Assembly: GCF_013213975.1 (NCBI RefSeq)
Contig: NZ_JABSST010000029.1
Location: 1-37,104 of the forward strand
DNA from: Winogradskyella sp.
GTDB lineage: Bacteria > Bacteroidota > Bacteroidia > Flavobacteriales > Flavobacteriaceae
Length of the DNA stretch: 37,104 nt
Direction of reading: 5' to 3'
A program made the translations under genes and the position numbers. This document shows, in pieces, positions 15,675 to 24,996 of this stretch. Position 1 is the first letter of the stretch. Every line of letters begins with the position of its first letter. Under the pieces are notes generated by a model, which saw nothing but the letters and a program-made list of their open reading frames with translations, made no database searches and had not been told where the DNA came from.

Positions 15675-16886
15675 ATGATAGAGAAAAAAGACATTGCCTT
15701 AGAAAAAGTAGTACTTATAGGTATAATTACACAAGAACAAAACGAAGCACAATCTAAAGAATATTTGGATGAACTTGAGTTTTTAACCTATACAGCAGGT
15801 GGTGAGGTTGTGAAACGATATACTCAGAAGATGGCTATGCCTAATTCCAAAACATTTATCGGGTCGGGAAAAATGGATGAAGTTTATAAATACGTAAAAG
15901 ACAATGAAGTGGGTACCGTGATTTTTGATGATGAATTATCGCCAGCTCAAGAACGTAATATTAGTAAAATACTTAATTGTAAGATTCTCGATAGAACTAA
16001 CCTTATTCTAGATATTTTTGCGCAACGTGCTCAAACGAGCTATGCCAGGACTCAAGTAGAATTGGCTCAATGTGAGTATTTATTACCGCGATTAAAAGGA
16101 ATGTGGACACATCTTGAACGTCAGAAAGGTGGTATTGGTATGCGTGGACCTGGGGAAACTGAAATTGAGACAGACAGACGTATTGTAAGAGATAAAATTG
16201 CATTACTCAAAGCAAAAATCAAGACTATTGACAAACAAATGGCAGTGCAACGCGGTAATCGCGGTAAAATGGTGCGTGTTGCCCTTGTAGGATATACTAA
16301 TGTTGGAAAGTCTACCTTGATGAACGTAATTAGTAAAAGCCAGGTTTTTGCAGAGAATAAATTATTTGCTACGTTAGATACTACTGTTAGGAAGGTAGTT
16401 ATAGGAAATCTTCCTTTTTTAGTGAGTGATACTGTTGGATTTATTAGAAAGTTACCAACCCAGCTGGTAGAGTCTTTTAAAAGTACTTTAGATGAGGTAC
16501 GTGAGGCCGATTTATTACTTCACATTGTAGACATTTCACATTCTAATTTTGAAGAACATATAGCATCTGTAAATCAGATTTTAGATGAAATTGATAGTAA
16601 GGGAAAACCAACTATAATGGTCTTCAATAAAATAGACGCCTATGAGGCAGAACCTTTTGATGAAGAAGACCTCGTAGTTGAAAGAACAAAGGTCAATTAT
16701 TCTATAGATGAATGGAGGAGAACATGGATGTCTAAGATTGGCGATAATGCTCTATTCATTTCTGCATTGAACAAGGAAAATTTAGTTGAATTTAGAAAGC
16801 GTGTGTATAGCGAAGTCAGAGAAATTCATATTACACGATTTCCGTATAATCATTTCCTCTATCCAGACGTTGAAGATATTGAATAA
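15675..16886 (+). CDS. hflX: GTPase HflX
   Basis: Ribosome-associated GTPase that splits or rescues stalled ribosomes, 403 residues. The N-terminal HflX domain (about 10-190) contains TAGGEV, the NSKTFIGSGKMDE segment, FDDELSPAQERN, DRTNLILDIFAQRA and the Gly-rich GGIGMRGPGETEIETDRR. The G domain follows with G1 VGYTNVGKST (205-214), a G2 Thr region, G3 DTVGF and G4 FNKID. These are diagnostic of HflX and exclude Era or Obg. Transcribed alone from the TAACTTTG box and ended by a perfect 12-bp terminator hairpin. Confidence 0.97.
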   Translation: MIEKKDIALEKVVLIGIITQEQNEAQSKEYLDELEFLTYTAGGEVVKRYTQKMAMPNSKTFIGSGKMDEVYKYVKDNEVGTVIFDDELSPAQERNISKILNCKILDRTNLILDIFAQRAQTSYARTQVELAQCEYLLPRLKGMWTHLERQKGGIGMRGPGETEIETDRRIVRDKIALLKAKIKTIDKQMAVQRGNRGKMVRVALVGYTNVGKSTLMNVISKSQVFAENKLFATLDTTVRKVVIGNLPFLVSDTVGFIRKLPTQLVESFKSTLDEVREADLLLHIVDISHSNFEEHIASVNQILDEIDSKGKPTIMVFNKIDAYEAEPFDEEDLVVERTKVNYSIDEWRRTWMSKIGDNALFISALNKENLVEFRKRVYSEVREIHITRFPYNHFLYPDVEDIE

Positions 16887-16915
16887 AAAAGAGGTCCATA
16901 GGTGACCTCTTTTTT
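16885..16915. terminator. Bidirectional terminator between hflX and DUF3078 gene
   Basis: AAAAAAGAGGTC (16885-16896) pairs perfectly with GACCTCTTTTTT (16904-16915) across a 7-base loop. The flanking A/T tracts serve both convergent genes. Confidence 0.92.
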
Positions 16916-16934
16916 GTTAAAGATAATTGGTGTT

Positions 16935-17846
16935 TTAAAAAGCGTAGCTTAAACCAATGGTATAATACGATTGTAATTTGTTGTCCGCATCCCCTAAGTC
17001 AACCCCTTGAGCATTTGCCGCTTCTTGCTTGTTACTTCTTAAAGCAAAATCAAAACCAATACCAATCATTTTCCATAACGTGTAGGCAAATGAGTTGGTC
17101 CATGTCCAATTAGATAGGTCACTATCTTTATAGCTTTGGAATGCAGAGAAGTTTGATTTAAAGTTAATTGCACCGAATTCTCTTGTGTAATCTGCAACGA
17201 TTTTAGCACCAAATGACGAATCAAAAACTGTCTCTCCACTTGAGAATACGAAATTGTAGTTAGCAGGGTGAATGACAACAACAAGGTTTTCGATAGGTGT
17301 CCAAGTTGCACCAAAACCTAAATCTAAATATCCGGGATCGTTAAAATTATCCAATAGTGTCGTTCTGTATTCTGCTAAACCTGAAATCGCCCATTTTTCA
17401 TTTAATCTTTGACCATAAAGCGATGAAAAATTAAAGACATCTGTTGTTGGGTTAAAATCGCTATCGGTATTAGTTCCGTTGTCTTTATCATCTAATTTAA
17501 CCCAGTTTAAATTAGTGGTTAATGCATTTCTCCAAAAGTACTTTTCTTCGATTTTATTGGCAAAAGCGTTTACAGTAATACCAATATTTCCAGAAACGTT
17601 ATTTGGTGTTCCTTGTGCATACCAATTATTAAAATCTGAAAGTGTCCCTCCAATTGTTCCAAATGCGCCAATTCTCCAACCAGGTAGTGCATCTATTTGA
17701 GCCTGAATAGCATCAGCCTCTGCCTGGTATTTATCTGCCTCAGCTTGTTTTTCTGCCTTCTGTGCCTCTAATTCTTCTTTCGTTTGAGCAAAATTGAATG
17801 CTATTGCAAACATTAAGAGTGCAGATAAAAGTAATTTTTTGTTCAT
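16935..17846 (-). CDS. DUF3078 domain outer-membrane protein
   Basis: 303-residue exported protein. The ATG at 17846 gives MNKKLLLSALLMFAIAFNFAQ, a standard signal peptide. A TTG two codons upstream is not needed. After cleavage comes a short Lys/Glu/Ala-rich coiled-coil segment (about 20-52, KEELEAQKAEKQAEADKYQA). Alternating aromatic beta strands of a barrel follow (GWRIGAFGTIGGTLSDFNNWYAQG, FWRNALTTNLNWVKLDD, ending GLSYAF with the terminal aromatic expected by the BAM machinery). This matches the Bacteroidota DUF3078 family, of unknown role. It has its own promoter (17888-17895) and a terminator shared with hflX. Confidence 0.85.
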   Translation of the reverse strand: MNKKLLLSALLMFAIAFNFAQTKEELEAQKAEKQAEADKYQAEADAIQAQIDALPGWRIGAFGTIGGTLSDFNNWYAQGTPNNVSGNIGITVNAFANKIEEKYFWRNALTTNLNWVKLDDKDNGTNTDSDFNPTTDVFNFSSLYGQRLNEKWAISGLAEYRTTLLDNFNDPGYLDLGFGATWTPIENLVVVIHPANYNFVFSSGETVFDSSFGAKIVADYTREFGAINFKSNFSAFQSYKDSDLSNWTWTNSFAYTLWKMIGIGFDFALRSNKQEAANAQGVDLGDADNKLQSYYTIGLSYAF

Positions 17847-17887
17847 AATCAATTAATTTAATGTAAATCTTAGTTAATGTCCTATTG

Positions 17888-17895
17888 CAAATATA
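17888..17895 (-). promoter_or_regulatory. -7 box of the DUF3078 gene
   Basis: On the minus strand it reads TATATTTG, a full TAnnTTTG match, 41 bases before the ATG at 17846. It lies in the gap after the suf operon, so this gene is probably transcribed independently. Confidence 0.5.
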
Positions 17896-17954
17896 AGTTA
17901 AAAAACATTCTGTGATTAGAGTACTACCCTATAGACAATGATATTTACTAAAAG

Positions 17955-18467
17955 TCACATTTGTTTTCGTTTATAAATTGGAACAGAGGAGCAAGCCTCG
18001 CCAAACATGATGGACTTGGCAACTGATTTTAGTTTTTGTGATAGTAATACCAATGCGTTTGAAGGTACAGGTTTGTTAGAACAGCCTTTAATGATAACTG
18101 GCAGGTCTTTATATTCTGAAACATCCATTTTAGAAATAATTGAAGTATAAAGTATGGATTCTAAATGCTCTAAATCACCAATAACTGTTAGTTTTGAGAT
18201 AGGCTCTAACTTAATTGAAATGAGCATATAGGCCCAGTCAGGTATTATAGCACCAGTAGAACAATATAAGGCGACATAACTGTTTTGGTATTGATGCCAA
18301 TTATGTTCTGATACATATTGTCTAAATTCTTTTTCGCGGAGCACTAAACCTTCAAGAAGCCAATCTTTAATATCAAAAGCAATACGTTTGCCTTCCGGAT
18401 AGTAATCTTCCAAGTCAATAACCTTAAGTTTACTATGAGCAACTCTATTTATAATTTCCTCGGCCAT
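17955..18467 (-). CDS. DUF2480 family protein
   Basis: 170-residue cytoplasmic protein starting MAEEIINRV at the ATG at 18467, one base after the DUF59 stop. An upstream ATG (18482) would overlap the DUF59 gene and is less likely. Recognisable family segments are DLEDYYPEGKRIAFDIKDWL, YVALYCSTGAIIPDWAYMLI, PVIIKGCSNKPVP and SIMFGEACSSVP. The paired Cys-containing loops (KGCS, GEACS) could bind metal or a cluster, which is inference. No function is established that I know of. Its place at the end of the suf operon, directly after SufE and DUF59, points to Fe-S cluster assembly. Confidence 0.88.
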   Translation of the reverse strand: MAEEIINRVAHSKLKVIDLEDYYPEGKRIAFDIKDWLLEGLVLREKEFRQYVSEHNWHQYQNSYVALYCSTGAIIPDWAYMLISIKLEPISKLTVIGDLEHLESILYTSIISKMDVSEYKDLPVIIKGCSNKPVPSNALVLLSQKLKSVAKSIMFGEACSSVPIYKRKQM

Positions 18468-18468
18468 G

Positions 18469-18795
18469 TTATAGCATTCCAAGTTCTAATTTAGCTTCTT
18501 CACTCATTAGGTCTTGAGACCAAGGGGGATCAAAAGTAATTTCAACTTCAGCATCTTTAACATCATTAAGAGATTTTACCTTTTCTTCTACCTCTAGAGG
18601 AAGGGTTTCAGCAACGGGACAATTAGGTGTTGTTAAGGTCATTAATATCTTAACATCGTAATCTTCATTAACAAAAACGTCATAGATTAGTCCTAGCTCA
18701 TAGATATCAACAGGAATTTCTGGATCATATATAGTTTTTAAAATTCGTACAATTTTATCACCTAATACGTTTGTGTCTATTGTTGTATCACTCAT
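18469..18795 (-). CDS. SUF-associated DUF59/MIP18-type Fe-S assembly protein
   Basis: 108-residue protein of the DUF59 (MIP18) family, often called SufT in suf operons. It is thought to help mature Fe-S proteins. Landmarks are IYDPEIPVDIYELGLIYDV, the TTPNCPVAE motif with conserved Cys59, and the ITFDPPWSQDLMSEEAKLELGML tail. It begins one base after the sufE stop and ends one base before DUF2480, so translation of the three is probably coupled. Confidence 0.92.
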   Translation of the reverse strand: MSDTTIDTNVLGDKIVRILKTIYDPEIPVDIYELGLIYDVFVNEDYDVKILMTLTTPNCPVAETLPLEVEEKVKSLNDVKDAEVEITFDPPWSQDLMSEEAKLELGML

Positions 18796-18796
18796 T

Positions 18797-19219
18797 TTAG
18801 TTCAATTGTGTTTGGTATGCGATAGCATACATTTTTAATTGCTTAATCATGCTTACTAATCCATTAGCTCGTGTTGGTGACAAATGTTCTTTTAAACCAA
18901 TTTGATCAATAAAATCAGTATCGGCATCAATAATATCTTTTGGATGTTGATTGGAGAATGCGCGAATTAAAATTGCAATAATGCCTTTGGTAATAATAGC
19001 ATCGCTATCTGCGGTAAAATTAACTTTTTCATCATTCATTTCGGCATGCACCCAGACTTTACTTTGACAGCCTTTAATAATATTAGTGTCGGTCTTAAAC
19101 CGTTCTTCAATAAGAGGAAGGGTTTTGCCCAAATCAATCATATACTGGTAGCGCTCCTCCCAATCCTCAAACATTGAGAATTCATCTATAATTTCGTTTT
19201 GAATTTCTTCAATAGTCAT
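18797..19219 (-). CDS. sufE: Cysteine desulfuration protein SufE
   Basis: Accepts persulfide sulfur from SufS and passes it to the SufBCD scaffold. I choose the ATG at 19219 (MTIEEIQNEIIDEFS, 140 residues), the N-terminus typical of flavobacterial SufE. A GTG at 19246 would add nine unfamiliar residues. From this start the active-site Cys in IIKGCQSKVW is residue 51. GLKEHLSPTRANGLVSMI closes the family pattern. A full-match -7 box (19249-19256) lies upstream, so sufE-DUF59-DUF2480 may have an internal promoter in addition to the main suf transcript. Confidence 0.93.
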   Translation of the reverse strand: MTIEEIQNEIIDEFSMFEDWEERYQYMIDLGKTLPLIEERFKTDTNIIKGCQSKVWVHAEMNDEKVNFTADSDAIITKGIIAILIRAFSNQHPKDIIDADTDFIDQIGLKEHLSPTRANGLVSMIKQLKMYAIAYQTQLN

Positions 19220-19248
19220 CCTTGCCTTTTTAGGGTTTAAATACACTA

Positions 19249-19256
19249 CAAAGATA
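19249..19256 (-). promoter_or_regulatory. -7 box upstream of sufE
   Basis: Minus strand reads TATCTTTG, a full TAnnTTTG match, 29 bases before the chosen sufE ATG and 2 bases before the alternative GTG. It would allow separate expression of the last three suf genes. Confidence 0.45.
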
Positions 19257-19264
19257 CAAGATAC

Positions 19265-19744
19265 CTAGGGTTTCTCAAACAAAGTCTTTAGGGATAGTAT
19301 TTTGTCAACCAAAGGCTTTATAGTCTTAGGTGGGTTACCATGATCAAAACTAGGAGTCATAAATTCCTTGTCTCCTTTTGTGATTTTTAAAAACGCTGCT
19401 GGAGCAGCATCATATTGATGTGTTTTTGAAGGTGGTTCTAATTGAGTAAGCTCATTAATATCTATGCTGTTGACCAAATTTAATAGACTTGTTTTGTCTT
19501 CTGGGGGTAAAATAACCGTATCAATTTTCTTGAGGTTATAGTCTTTTGTAAAGAATATAGAGTCTCCTTCAATTTGAATCACCTCAAAAAATCCTCGTGT
19601 CGAGGCTCTATATACTATTTTCAACGTGTCTTGTAACAAAGGCATTTCTGCTTTTTTATTGTTTGAGTCGTTGAAGGAGCTCTTTTTGTTCTGACACTCT
19701 TTCGATGAAACAAGCATTAGAAAAAGACAAACTAAGAGTTTCAT
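19265..19744 (-). CDS. Hypothetical exported protein within suf operon
   Basis: 159-residue protein with a short hydrophobic N-terminal segment (MKLLVCLFLMLVSS) followed by KECQNKKSS. A Cys at about position 17 could be lipidated, although SSKEC is a poor lipobox. The mature part is mostly beta with Lys and Asp (LKIVYRASTRGFFEVIQIEGDSIFFTKDY), and a conserved-looking HQYDAAPAAFLKITKGDKEFMTPSFDHG segment follows. I do not recognise a domain. It lies between sufS and sufE on the same strand, with 52 bases to sufS and 45 to the sufE start. Its role in the operon is unknown. Confidence 0.75.
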   Translation of the reverse strand: MKLLVCLFLMLVSSKECQNKKSSFNDSNNKKAEMPLLQDTLKIVYRASTRGFFEVIQIEGDSIFFTKDYNLKKIDTVILPPEDKTSLLNLVNSIDINELTQLEPPSKTHQYDAAPAAFLKITKGDKEFMTPSFDHGNPPKTIKPLVDKILSLKTLFEKP

Positions 19745-19796
19745 AACATTATGAATTATGTTGTTGTTAGTAATGATACAAAAAAGAAGCCAAAGT

Positions 19797-21023
19797 TTAA
19801 GACAGCATCATTATGGCTTTTTTTAAGGAAGCTATAAAGGTGTCAATTTCTTCCTTTGTATTGTAAAACATGAAAGACGCTCTTATGGTGCCAGGAATTT
19901 TATAAAAGTCCATGATAGGTTGTGCACAATGATGTCCTGTGCGTACTGCAATGCCCATTTTATCTAAGATAGTACCAATATCATATGGGTGAATGGATCC
20001 TACATTAAAGGATATAACTGAAGTCTTGTTTTTAGCAGTACCATAGATTTTTAAATTTTCAATCTGCTCAAGTTGTTTAGTGGCATAAACTAAAAGTTCA
20101 TTTTCGTAGTTGGCAATAGCATCAAATCCAATGGCATTCATGTAGTCTATTGCTGCGCCAAAGGCAATACCACCGCAAACGTTTGGTGTGCCTGCTTCAA
20201 ATTTATGAGGTAAATCTGCATAGGTTGTTTTCTCAAAAGATACTTCTGCAATCATTTCACCACCGCCTTGGTAAGGGGGTAATTTTTTTAGCCATTCTTC
20301 TTTACCATACAGCATTCCTACACCAGTTGGGCCACATATTTTATGGGCTGAACAAACGTAGAAGTCAACATCTAAATCTTGTACGTCTGGCCTAATGTGT
20401 GGACAAGATTGTGCGCCATCTACCAAAACAGCCGCACCAAGGCCATGGGCTTTATCTATAATGTATTGTATAGGATTAATGGTGCCTAAGGCATTAGATA
20501 TATGGTTAACAAACACCAGTTTGGTATTTGTGCTTAAAAGGGCATCATACTCAGACAGTACTAATTCACCTTCTTCGCTCATCGGAATAACCTTTAATAT
20601 GGCACCAGTGCGCTCACAAAGCATTTGCCAAGGCACAATATTACTGTGATGCTCTAATGCAGAGACAATTATTTCATCCCCTTTTTTAAGTAAAGACGAA
20701 AACCCATTTGCAATGAGATTTATGCCATGTGTTGTCCCAGAGGTAAAAATGATTTCATAAGCATGCTTGGCATTGAAGTGCTTTTGAATTTTAGTTCGTG
20801 CTCGTTCGTAAGCATCTGTAGCTTCTTGACTTAAAGCATGGACCCCTCTGTGAATATTAGCATTATAATTGGAATAGTAATCAACAATGACTTCAATGAC
20901 TTGTTTTGGTGTTTGGGATGTTGCAGCATTGTCAAAATAAATCAGGGACTTGCCATTAACCTTTCTTTCAAGGATTGGGAAATCTTTTCTTATTGTATTA
21001 ACATCAAAAACCGATTGTAACAC
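19797..21023 (-). CDS. sufS: Cysteine desulfurase SufS
   Basis: PLP enzyme that takes sulfur from cysteine, 408 residues. It starts at GTG (21021-21023), 12 bases after the sufD stop. No in-frame ATG gives a family-length protein. Motifs are YFDNAATSQTPKQVI, NIHRGVHALS, SALEHHSN with the PLP-stacking His, VDGAQSCPH, SAHKICGPTGVG with Schiff-base Lys228, and RTGHHCAQP with catalytic Cys366. This is the group II (SufS/CsdA) pattern, not IscS. It works with SufE encoded downstream. Confidence 0.97.
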   Translation of the reverse strand: MLQSVFDVNTIRKDFPILERKVNGKSLIYFDNAATSQTPKQVIEVIVDYYSNYNANIHRGVHALSQEATDAYERARTKIQKHFNAKHAYEIIFTSGTTHGINLIANGFSSLLKKGDEIIVSALEHHSNIVPWQMLCERTGAILKVIPMSEEGELVLSEYDALLSTNTKLVFVNHISNALGTINPIQYIIDKAHGLGAAVLVDGAQSCPHIRPDVQDLDVDFYVCSAHKICGPTGVGMLYGKEEWLKKLPPYQGGGEMIAEVSFEKTTYADLPHKFEAGTPNVCGGIAFGAAIDYMNAIGFDAIANYENELLVYATKQLEQIENLKIYGTAKNKTSVISFNVGSIHPYDIGTILDKMGIAVRTGHHCAQPIMDFYKIPGTIRASFMFYNTKEEIDTFIASLKKAIMMLS

Positions 21024-21035
21024 TGCATTATTTAT

Positions 21036-22349
21036 TTATAGGTCAAACCCAATATTTACACCAAGTTTGTTTGCTATAATTTTTGTAATTCTGTTCTTAA
21101 TCTCTGGAATCTTTACTGAATCTAAAACATTATTACTAAACGCAAACATTAATAAGGCTCTGGCTTCTTTTTCAGGAATACCACGAGAACGCAAATAGAA
21201 CATAGCACTTTCGTCGAGCTGGCCTATGGTACAGCCATGAGAACACCTAACGTCATCAGCAAAAATTTCGAGTTGAGGTTTGGTGTTTATACTAGCCTTG
21301 TCACTAACCAAAATGTTGTTATTAGCCTGAAAGGCATTTGTTTTTTGTGCTTCTTTTTCTACGATAACTTTACCATTAAAAACACCAGTGGCATTATCAT
21401 TAAAAATGCCTTTATAATCTTGATGACTTTCACAATTTGGTTCAATATGGTGTACTAGAGTATTGTGGTCTACATGTTGTTTATTCCCAATAATTGTGAT
21501 GCCTTTCATTGTTGAATCTAATCGTTCACCATTTTGGTAGAAATTAAGATTATTTCGAGTCAACTTTCCACCAAAAGAGAAAGTATGTACTTTAGCAATA
21601 CTTTCTTGTTTCTGGTTAATGAAGGTGTTATCTATTAAGGAGGCCGTTTCTCGGTCATTTTGAATTTTATAATAGTCTACAATAGCACGTTTATTGGCAA
21701 AAATTTCTGTGACACTATTAGTTAAAACGGGATTGTCTGTTAAACTTTGATGACGCTCTATAATTTGTACATGAGAGTTTTCATCGACTACAACCAAGTT
21801 TCGTGGTTGTAGCATTAAGGCTGCTTCATTCCCTGTAGAAAAGTGAATGATTTGAATCGGCTTTTCTACTAACTTGTTCTTTGGGATATGAATGTAAGCA
21901 CCTTCTGCAGAGAAAGCAGTATTTAATGATGATAAGCCATCTGTTGTTGCAATTTTATTGAAATAATTTTCAATGATAAGCCTGTACTTTGGCTTAGTTA
22001 ATGCCGAAGACATTAAGCATACATCAATGGCGTCATGCGTTGTTTGAGAAAGATGTGATGAATATTTTCCATCGATAAAGATGATTTTATAAGAATCAAT
22101 ATCGTGGATAAAGTACTTCTTAACATCTTTAAATTCTAAAGCATCTTCGTGCTTTGGAAACACGCTATAATTATGCTTTAAGACAGCATTTAGTGAGGTA
22201 TACTTCCAAGCTTCTTGACGTTTCGTTGGAAATCCTTCATTTTCAAAGTGCTTTATGGCTTCAGTTCTTATATCATGAACAGGAGAATCAATGTCTACTG
22301 TATTCTCAAACGCCATAAATGAAGACATTAACTTTTCTTTTAATTCCAT
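21036..22349 (-). CDS. sufD: Fe-S cluster assembly protein SufD
   Basis: Scaffold partner in the SufBC2D complex, 437 residues. The N-terminal helical segment carries HFENEGFPTKRQEAWKYTSL, the common SufD entry motif. A long right-handed beta-helix follows. The C-terminal signature SHGCTIGQLDESAMFYLRSRGI holds the His equivalent to the cluster-assembly residue of E. coli SufD. It begins 13 bases after sufC and ends 12 before sufS. Confidence 0.96.
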   Translation of the reverse strand: MELKEKLMSSFMAFENTVDIDSPVHDIRTEAIKHFENEGFPTKRQEAWKYTSLNAVLKHNYSVFPKHEDALEFKDVKKYFIHDIDSYKIIFIDGKYSSHLSQTTHDAIDVCLMSSALTKPKYRLIIENYFNKIATTDGLSSLNTAFSAEGAYIHIPKNKLVEKPIQIIHFSTGNEAALMLQPRNLVVVDENSHVQIIERHQSLTDNPVLTNSVTEIFANKRAIVDYYKIQNDRETASLIDNTFINQKQESIAKVHTFSFGGKLTRNNLNFYQNGERLDSTMKGITIIGNKQHVDHNTLVHHIEPNCESHQDYKGIFNDNATGVFNGKVIVEKEAQKTNAFQANNNILVSDKASINTKPQLEIFADDVRCSHGCTIGQLDESAMFYLRSRGIPEKEARALLMFAFSNNVLDSVKIPEIKNRITKIIANKLGVNIGFDL

Positions 22350-22362
22350 CTGCTTTATGATG

Positions 22363-23115
22363 TTAAGCGTTTACTTCTTCTTTTATCCAATCGTATCCCT
22401 TAGCCTCTAATTCATGTGCTAATTCTGCTCCACCAGACTTAACAATCTTACCATTCATTAATACATGTACATGATCTGGAACGATGTAGTCCAATAAACG
22501 CTGATAGTGTGTAATTACAACTACCGCATTATCTTTAGATTTTAGCTTATTCACACCATTAGCAACGATTCTTAGAGCATCAATATCCAGTCCAGAATCT
22601 GTTTCGTCAAGGATTGCTAGTTTTGGCTCTAACATTGCCATTTGAAAAATTTCGTTTCGTTTTTTCTCACCTCCAGAAAACCCTTCATTTAATGATCGTG
22701 ATAAGAATTTACGATCAATTTCCAACATTTGCGACTTCTCACGAATTAACTTTAACATCTCGTTAGCAGGCATATCCTCTAGGCCTTTTGCTTTGCGTGT
22801 TTCGTTTATTGCTGTCTTAATGAAGTTAGTAACACTTACTCCAGGAATTTCAACAGGATACTGAAATGATAAGAAGACACCTTTGTGAGCGCGCTCTTCT
22901 GCACCCAATTCGTCAATATTTTCACCGTCTAACAAAATTTCTCCTTCGTTAACTTCATAATCCTCTTTCCCAGCAACAACCGAAGCCAAGGTACTTTTTC
23001 CAGAACCGTTAGGTCCCATAATTGCATGAACTTCACCTGGTTTTATATCAAGATTTATTCCTCGTAATATTGCCTTATCTTCTACACTAGCGTGTAAGTT
23101 GTTTATCTTTAACAT
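22363..23115 (-). CDS. sufC: Fe-S cluster assembly ATPase SufC
   Basis: ABC-type ATPase of SufBC2D, 250 residues. Walker A is GPNGSGKST (34-42), the signature is [11 protein letters not shown], Walker B is [12 protein letters not shown], and the switch His lies in [10 protein letters not shown]. The [13 protein letters not shown] sequence is specific to SufC. One base separates it from the lipoprotein gene upstream, indicating tight co-translation. Confidence 0.97.
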   Translation of the reverse strand: MLKINNLHASVEDKAILRGINLDIKPGEVHAIMGPNGSGKSTLASVVAGKEDYEVNEGEILLDGENIDELGAEERAHKGVFLSFQYPVEIPGVSVTNFIKTAINETRKAKGLEDMPANEMLKLIREKSQMLEIDRKFLSRSLNEGFSGGEKKRNEIFQMAMLEPKLAILDETDSGLDIDALRIVANGVNKLKSKDNAVVVITHYQRLLDYIVPDHVHVLMNGKIVKSGGAELAHELEAKGYDWIKEEVNA

Positions 23116-23116
23116 C

Positions 23117-23527
23117 TTATTCGTTTGATAATTTTATAACGTCGTCTTTATTTTCTTTCGGTGCCTCCACCATTAAAATTTCTTTAATCTCAACTCTATA
23201 CTGCCAACCGTCTTCTCCTTCTGGTTTTTCGAATTTCCTAACACGAACTGTTACAGGAACCATATCAGTGGCTTCATTTTTAAAAGGTTTTACCTGAGCT
23301 TCCAACTGATGCATATTGTCGTCGACAACAACACCATAAATTTCGGAATTGGTTTGAAAAACTGCTGCATTATCAAAATACACATACTTACCTCTCATAG
23401 TGATTAGTCCGTCGTTTTGATCGTAAGATTTTGCACGGTTTTCTTCTAGATTAATCTCTGTCTTTGTTTCGTTTTTGCAGCTTATTATACTAACTAATAT
23501 CAGTAAAAAAAATGTGATTCTTTTCAT
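23117..23527 (-). CDS. Hypothetical lipoprotein between sufB and sufC
   Basis: 136-residue predicted lipoprotein. [17 protein letters not shown] is a clear signal with lipobox SIISC, so Cys17 should be acylated and the protein exported. The mature part is small and beta-rich ([59 protein letters not shown]) and ends in a charged tail. I do not recognise a domain. It lies 11 bases after sufB and 1 base before sufC, inside a pathway whose products are cytoplasmic. The location suggests a link to iron or redox status at the envelope, or simply a co-regulated passenger. The function is unknown. Confidence 0.85.
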   Translation of the reverse strand: MKRITFFLLILVSIISCKNETKTEINLEENRAKSYDQNDGLITMRGKYVYFDNAAVFQTNSEIYGVVVDDNMHQLEAQVKPFKNEATDMVPVTVRVRKFEKPEGEDGWQYRVEIKEILMVEAPKENKDDVIKLSNE

Positions 23528-23538
23528 TATTATTGGGT

Positions 23539-24987
23539 TTATCCTACAGAGCCTTCTAAACTTATTTCTAAAAGCTTTTGAGCTTCAACTGCAAATTCCA
23601 TTGGCAATTTGTTTAATACTTCTTTGCTAAAACCGTTAACAATAAGAGCAATGGCTTTTTCTGTATCGATACCACGTTGATTGCAATAGAAAATTTGATC
23701 TTCACCAATTTTACTTGTTGTAGCTTCATGTTCTATCTGTGCGGACTTATTTTTGGCTTCTATGTAAGGGAATGTATGTGCGCCACATTCATTTCCCATT
23801 AACAAACTATCGCACTGCGAAAAGTTACGCGCATTTTCTGCCCTTGGGCTAATTTGCACTAAACCACGATAAGAGTTTTGAGATTTTCCAGCTGAGATGC
23901 CTTTAGAAATAATGGTTGACTTCGTGTTTTTACCTAAGTGAATCATTTTTGTACCAGTATCGGCTTGCTGGAAATTATTAGTAACTGCAATTGAGTAAAA
24001 TTCACCTACAGCGTTATCACCTTTTAGTACACAACTCGGATATTTCCATGTCACAGCAGATCCTGTTTCAACCTGTGTCCATGAAATTTTGGCGTTGGTT
24101 TCACATAAACCTCTTTTGGTTACAAAATTGTAAACACCGCCTTTACCTTCGGAGTTACCTGGATACCAGTTTTGTACTGTAGAATATTTGATTTCTGCAT
24201 CTTCCAAAGCAATAAGTTCTACAACTGCAGCATGTAATTGATTCTCATCTCTACTTGGTGCTGTACAACCTTCTAGGTAACTGACATAGCTACCTTCATC
24301 AGCCACTACTAAAGTTCTTTCAAATTGACCCGTTCCTGCTTGGTTAATTCTAAAATAGGTGGATAATTCCATTGGACATTTTACACCTTTTGGGATATAA
24401 CAAAAGGAACCATCACTAAATACAGCTGAGTTTAAAGCTGCATAGAAATTATCTTTTTGAGGTACAACTGTGCCAAGATATTTTTTTACCAGTTCCGGAT
24501 GTTCTTGGATAGCCTCTGAAATACTCATAAATATGATGCCTTTTTCGGCTAAGGTCTTTTTGAATGTTGTCGCTACAGAAACCGAATCAACCACCACATC
24601 CATGGCTACACCAGCTAATTTTTTTTGCTCATCTAGAGAAATACCTAGTTTTTCGAAAGTAGCCAGTAATTCAGGATCTACCTCATCCAAACTGTCGTAT
24701 TTAGGTTTGCTATTAGGTGCAGAATAATAAGATATGGCTTGAAAGTCTGGCTTTTCATAATTAACATTAGGCCAATCCGGCTCAGTCATGTCTTGCCAAA
24801 TTCTAAAAGCCTCTAATCTCCATTCGGTCATCCATTCGGGCTCCTCTTTTTTCTTTGATATGGCTCTTACAATATCTTCGTTAAGGCCATTAGGAAATGT
24901 TTCAGATTCAATATCTGTGTAAAACCCGTATTCGTATTCTTTGGTCTTTAATTCTTCTCTTAAATCGTCTTCAGTATACTTGCTCAT
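23539..24987 (-). CDS. sufB: Fe-S cluster assembly protein SufB
   Basis: Main scaffold of the SUF system, 482 residues, normal length. The family pattern runs from the N-terminal [20 protein letters not shown] through [42 protein letters not shown] and [21 protein letters not shown]. It ends with [24 protein letters not shown], which contains the conserved Cys positions, and the [22 protein letters not shown] tail. It begins 9 bases after the sufA-type gene. Confidence 0.97.
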   Translation of the reverse strand: MSKYTEDDLREELKTKEYEYGFYTDIESETFPNGLNEDIVRAISKKKEEPEWMTEWRLEAFRIWQDMTEPDWPNVNYEKPDFQAISYYSAPNSKPKYDSLDEVDPELLATFEKLGISLDEQKKLAGVAMDVVVDSVSVATTFKKTLAEKGIIFMSISEAIQEHPELVKKYLGTVVPQKDNFYAALNSAVFSDGSFCYIPKGVKCPMELSTYFRINQAGTGQFERTLVVADEGSYVSYLEGCTAPSRDENQLHAAVVELIALEDAEIKYSTVQNWYPGNSEGKGGVYNFVTKRGLCETNAKISWTQVETGSAVTWKYPSCVLKGDNAVGEFYSIAVTNNFQQADTGTKMIHLGKNTKSTIISKGISAGKSQNSYRGLVQISPRAENARNFSQCDSLLMGNECGAHTFPYIEAKNKSAQIEHEATTSKIGEDQIFYCNQRGIDTEKAIALIVNGFSKEVLNKLPMEFAVEAQKLLEISLEGSVG

Positions 24988-24996
24988 CGCTAATTT

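Noticed and set aside
17847..17852. TTG start for the DUF3078 protein
   Set aside because: The ATG at 17846 begins the positively charged signal peptide directly, and the two extra residues have no support.
18468..18482. Earlier ATG for the DUF2480 gene
   Set aside because: It overlaps the DUF59 gene, and MAEEIINRV from 18467 is the family N-terminus, one base after the preceding stop.
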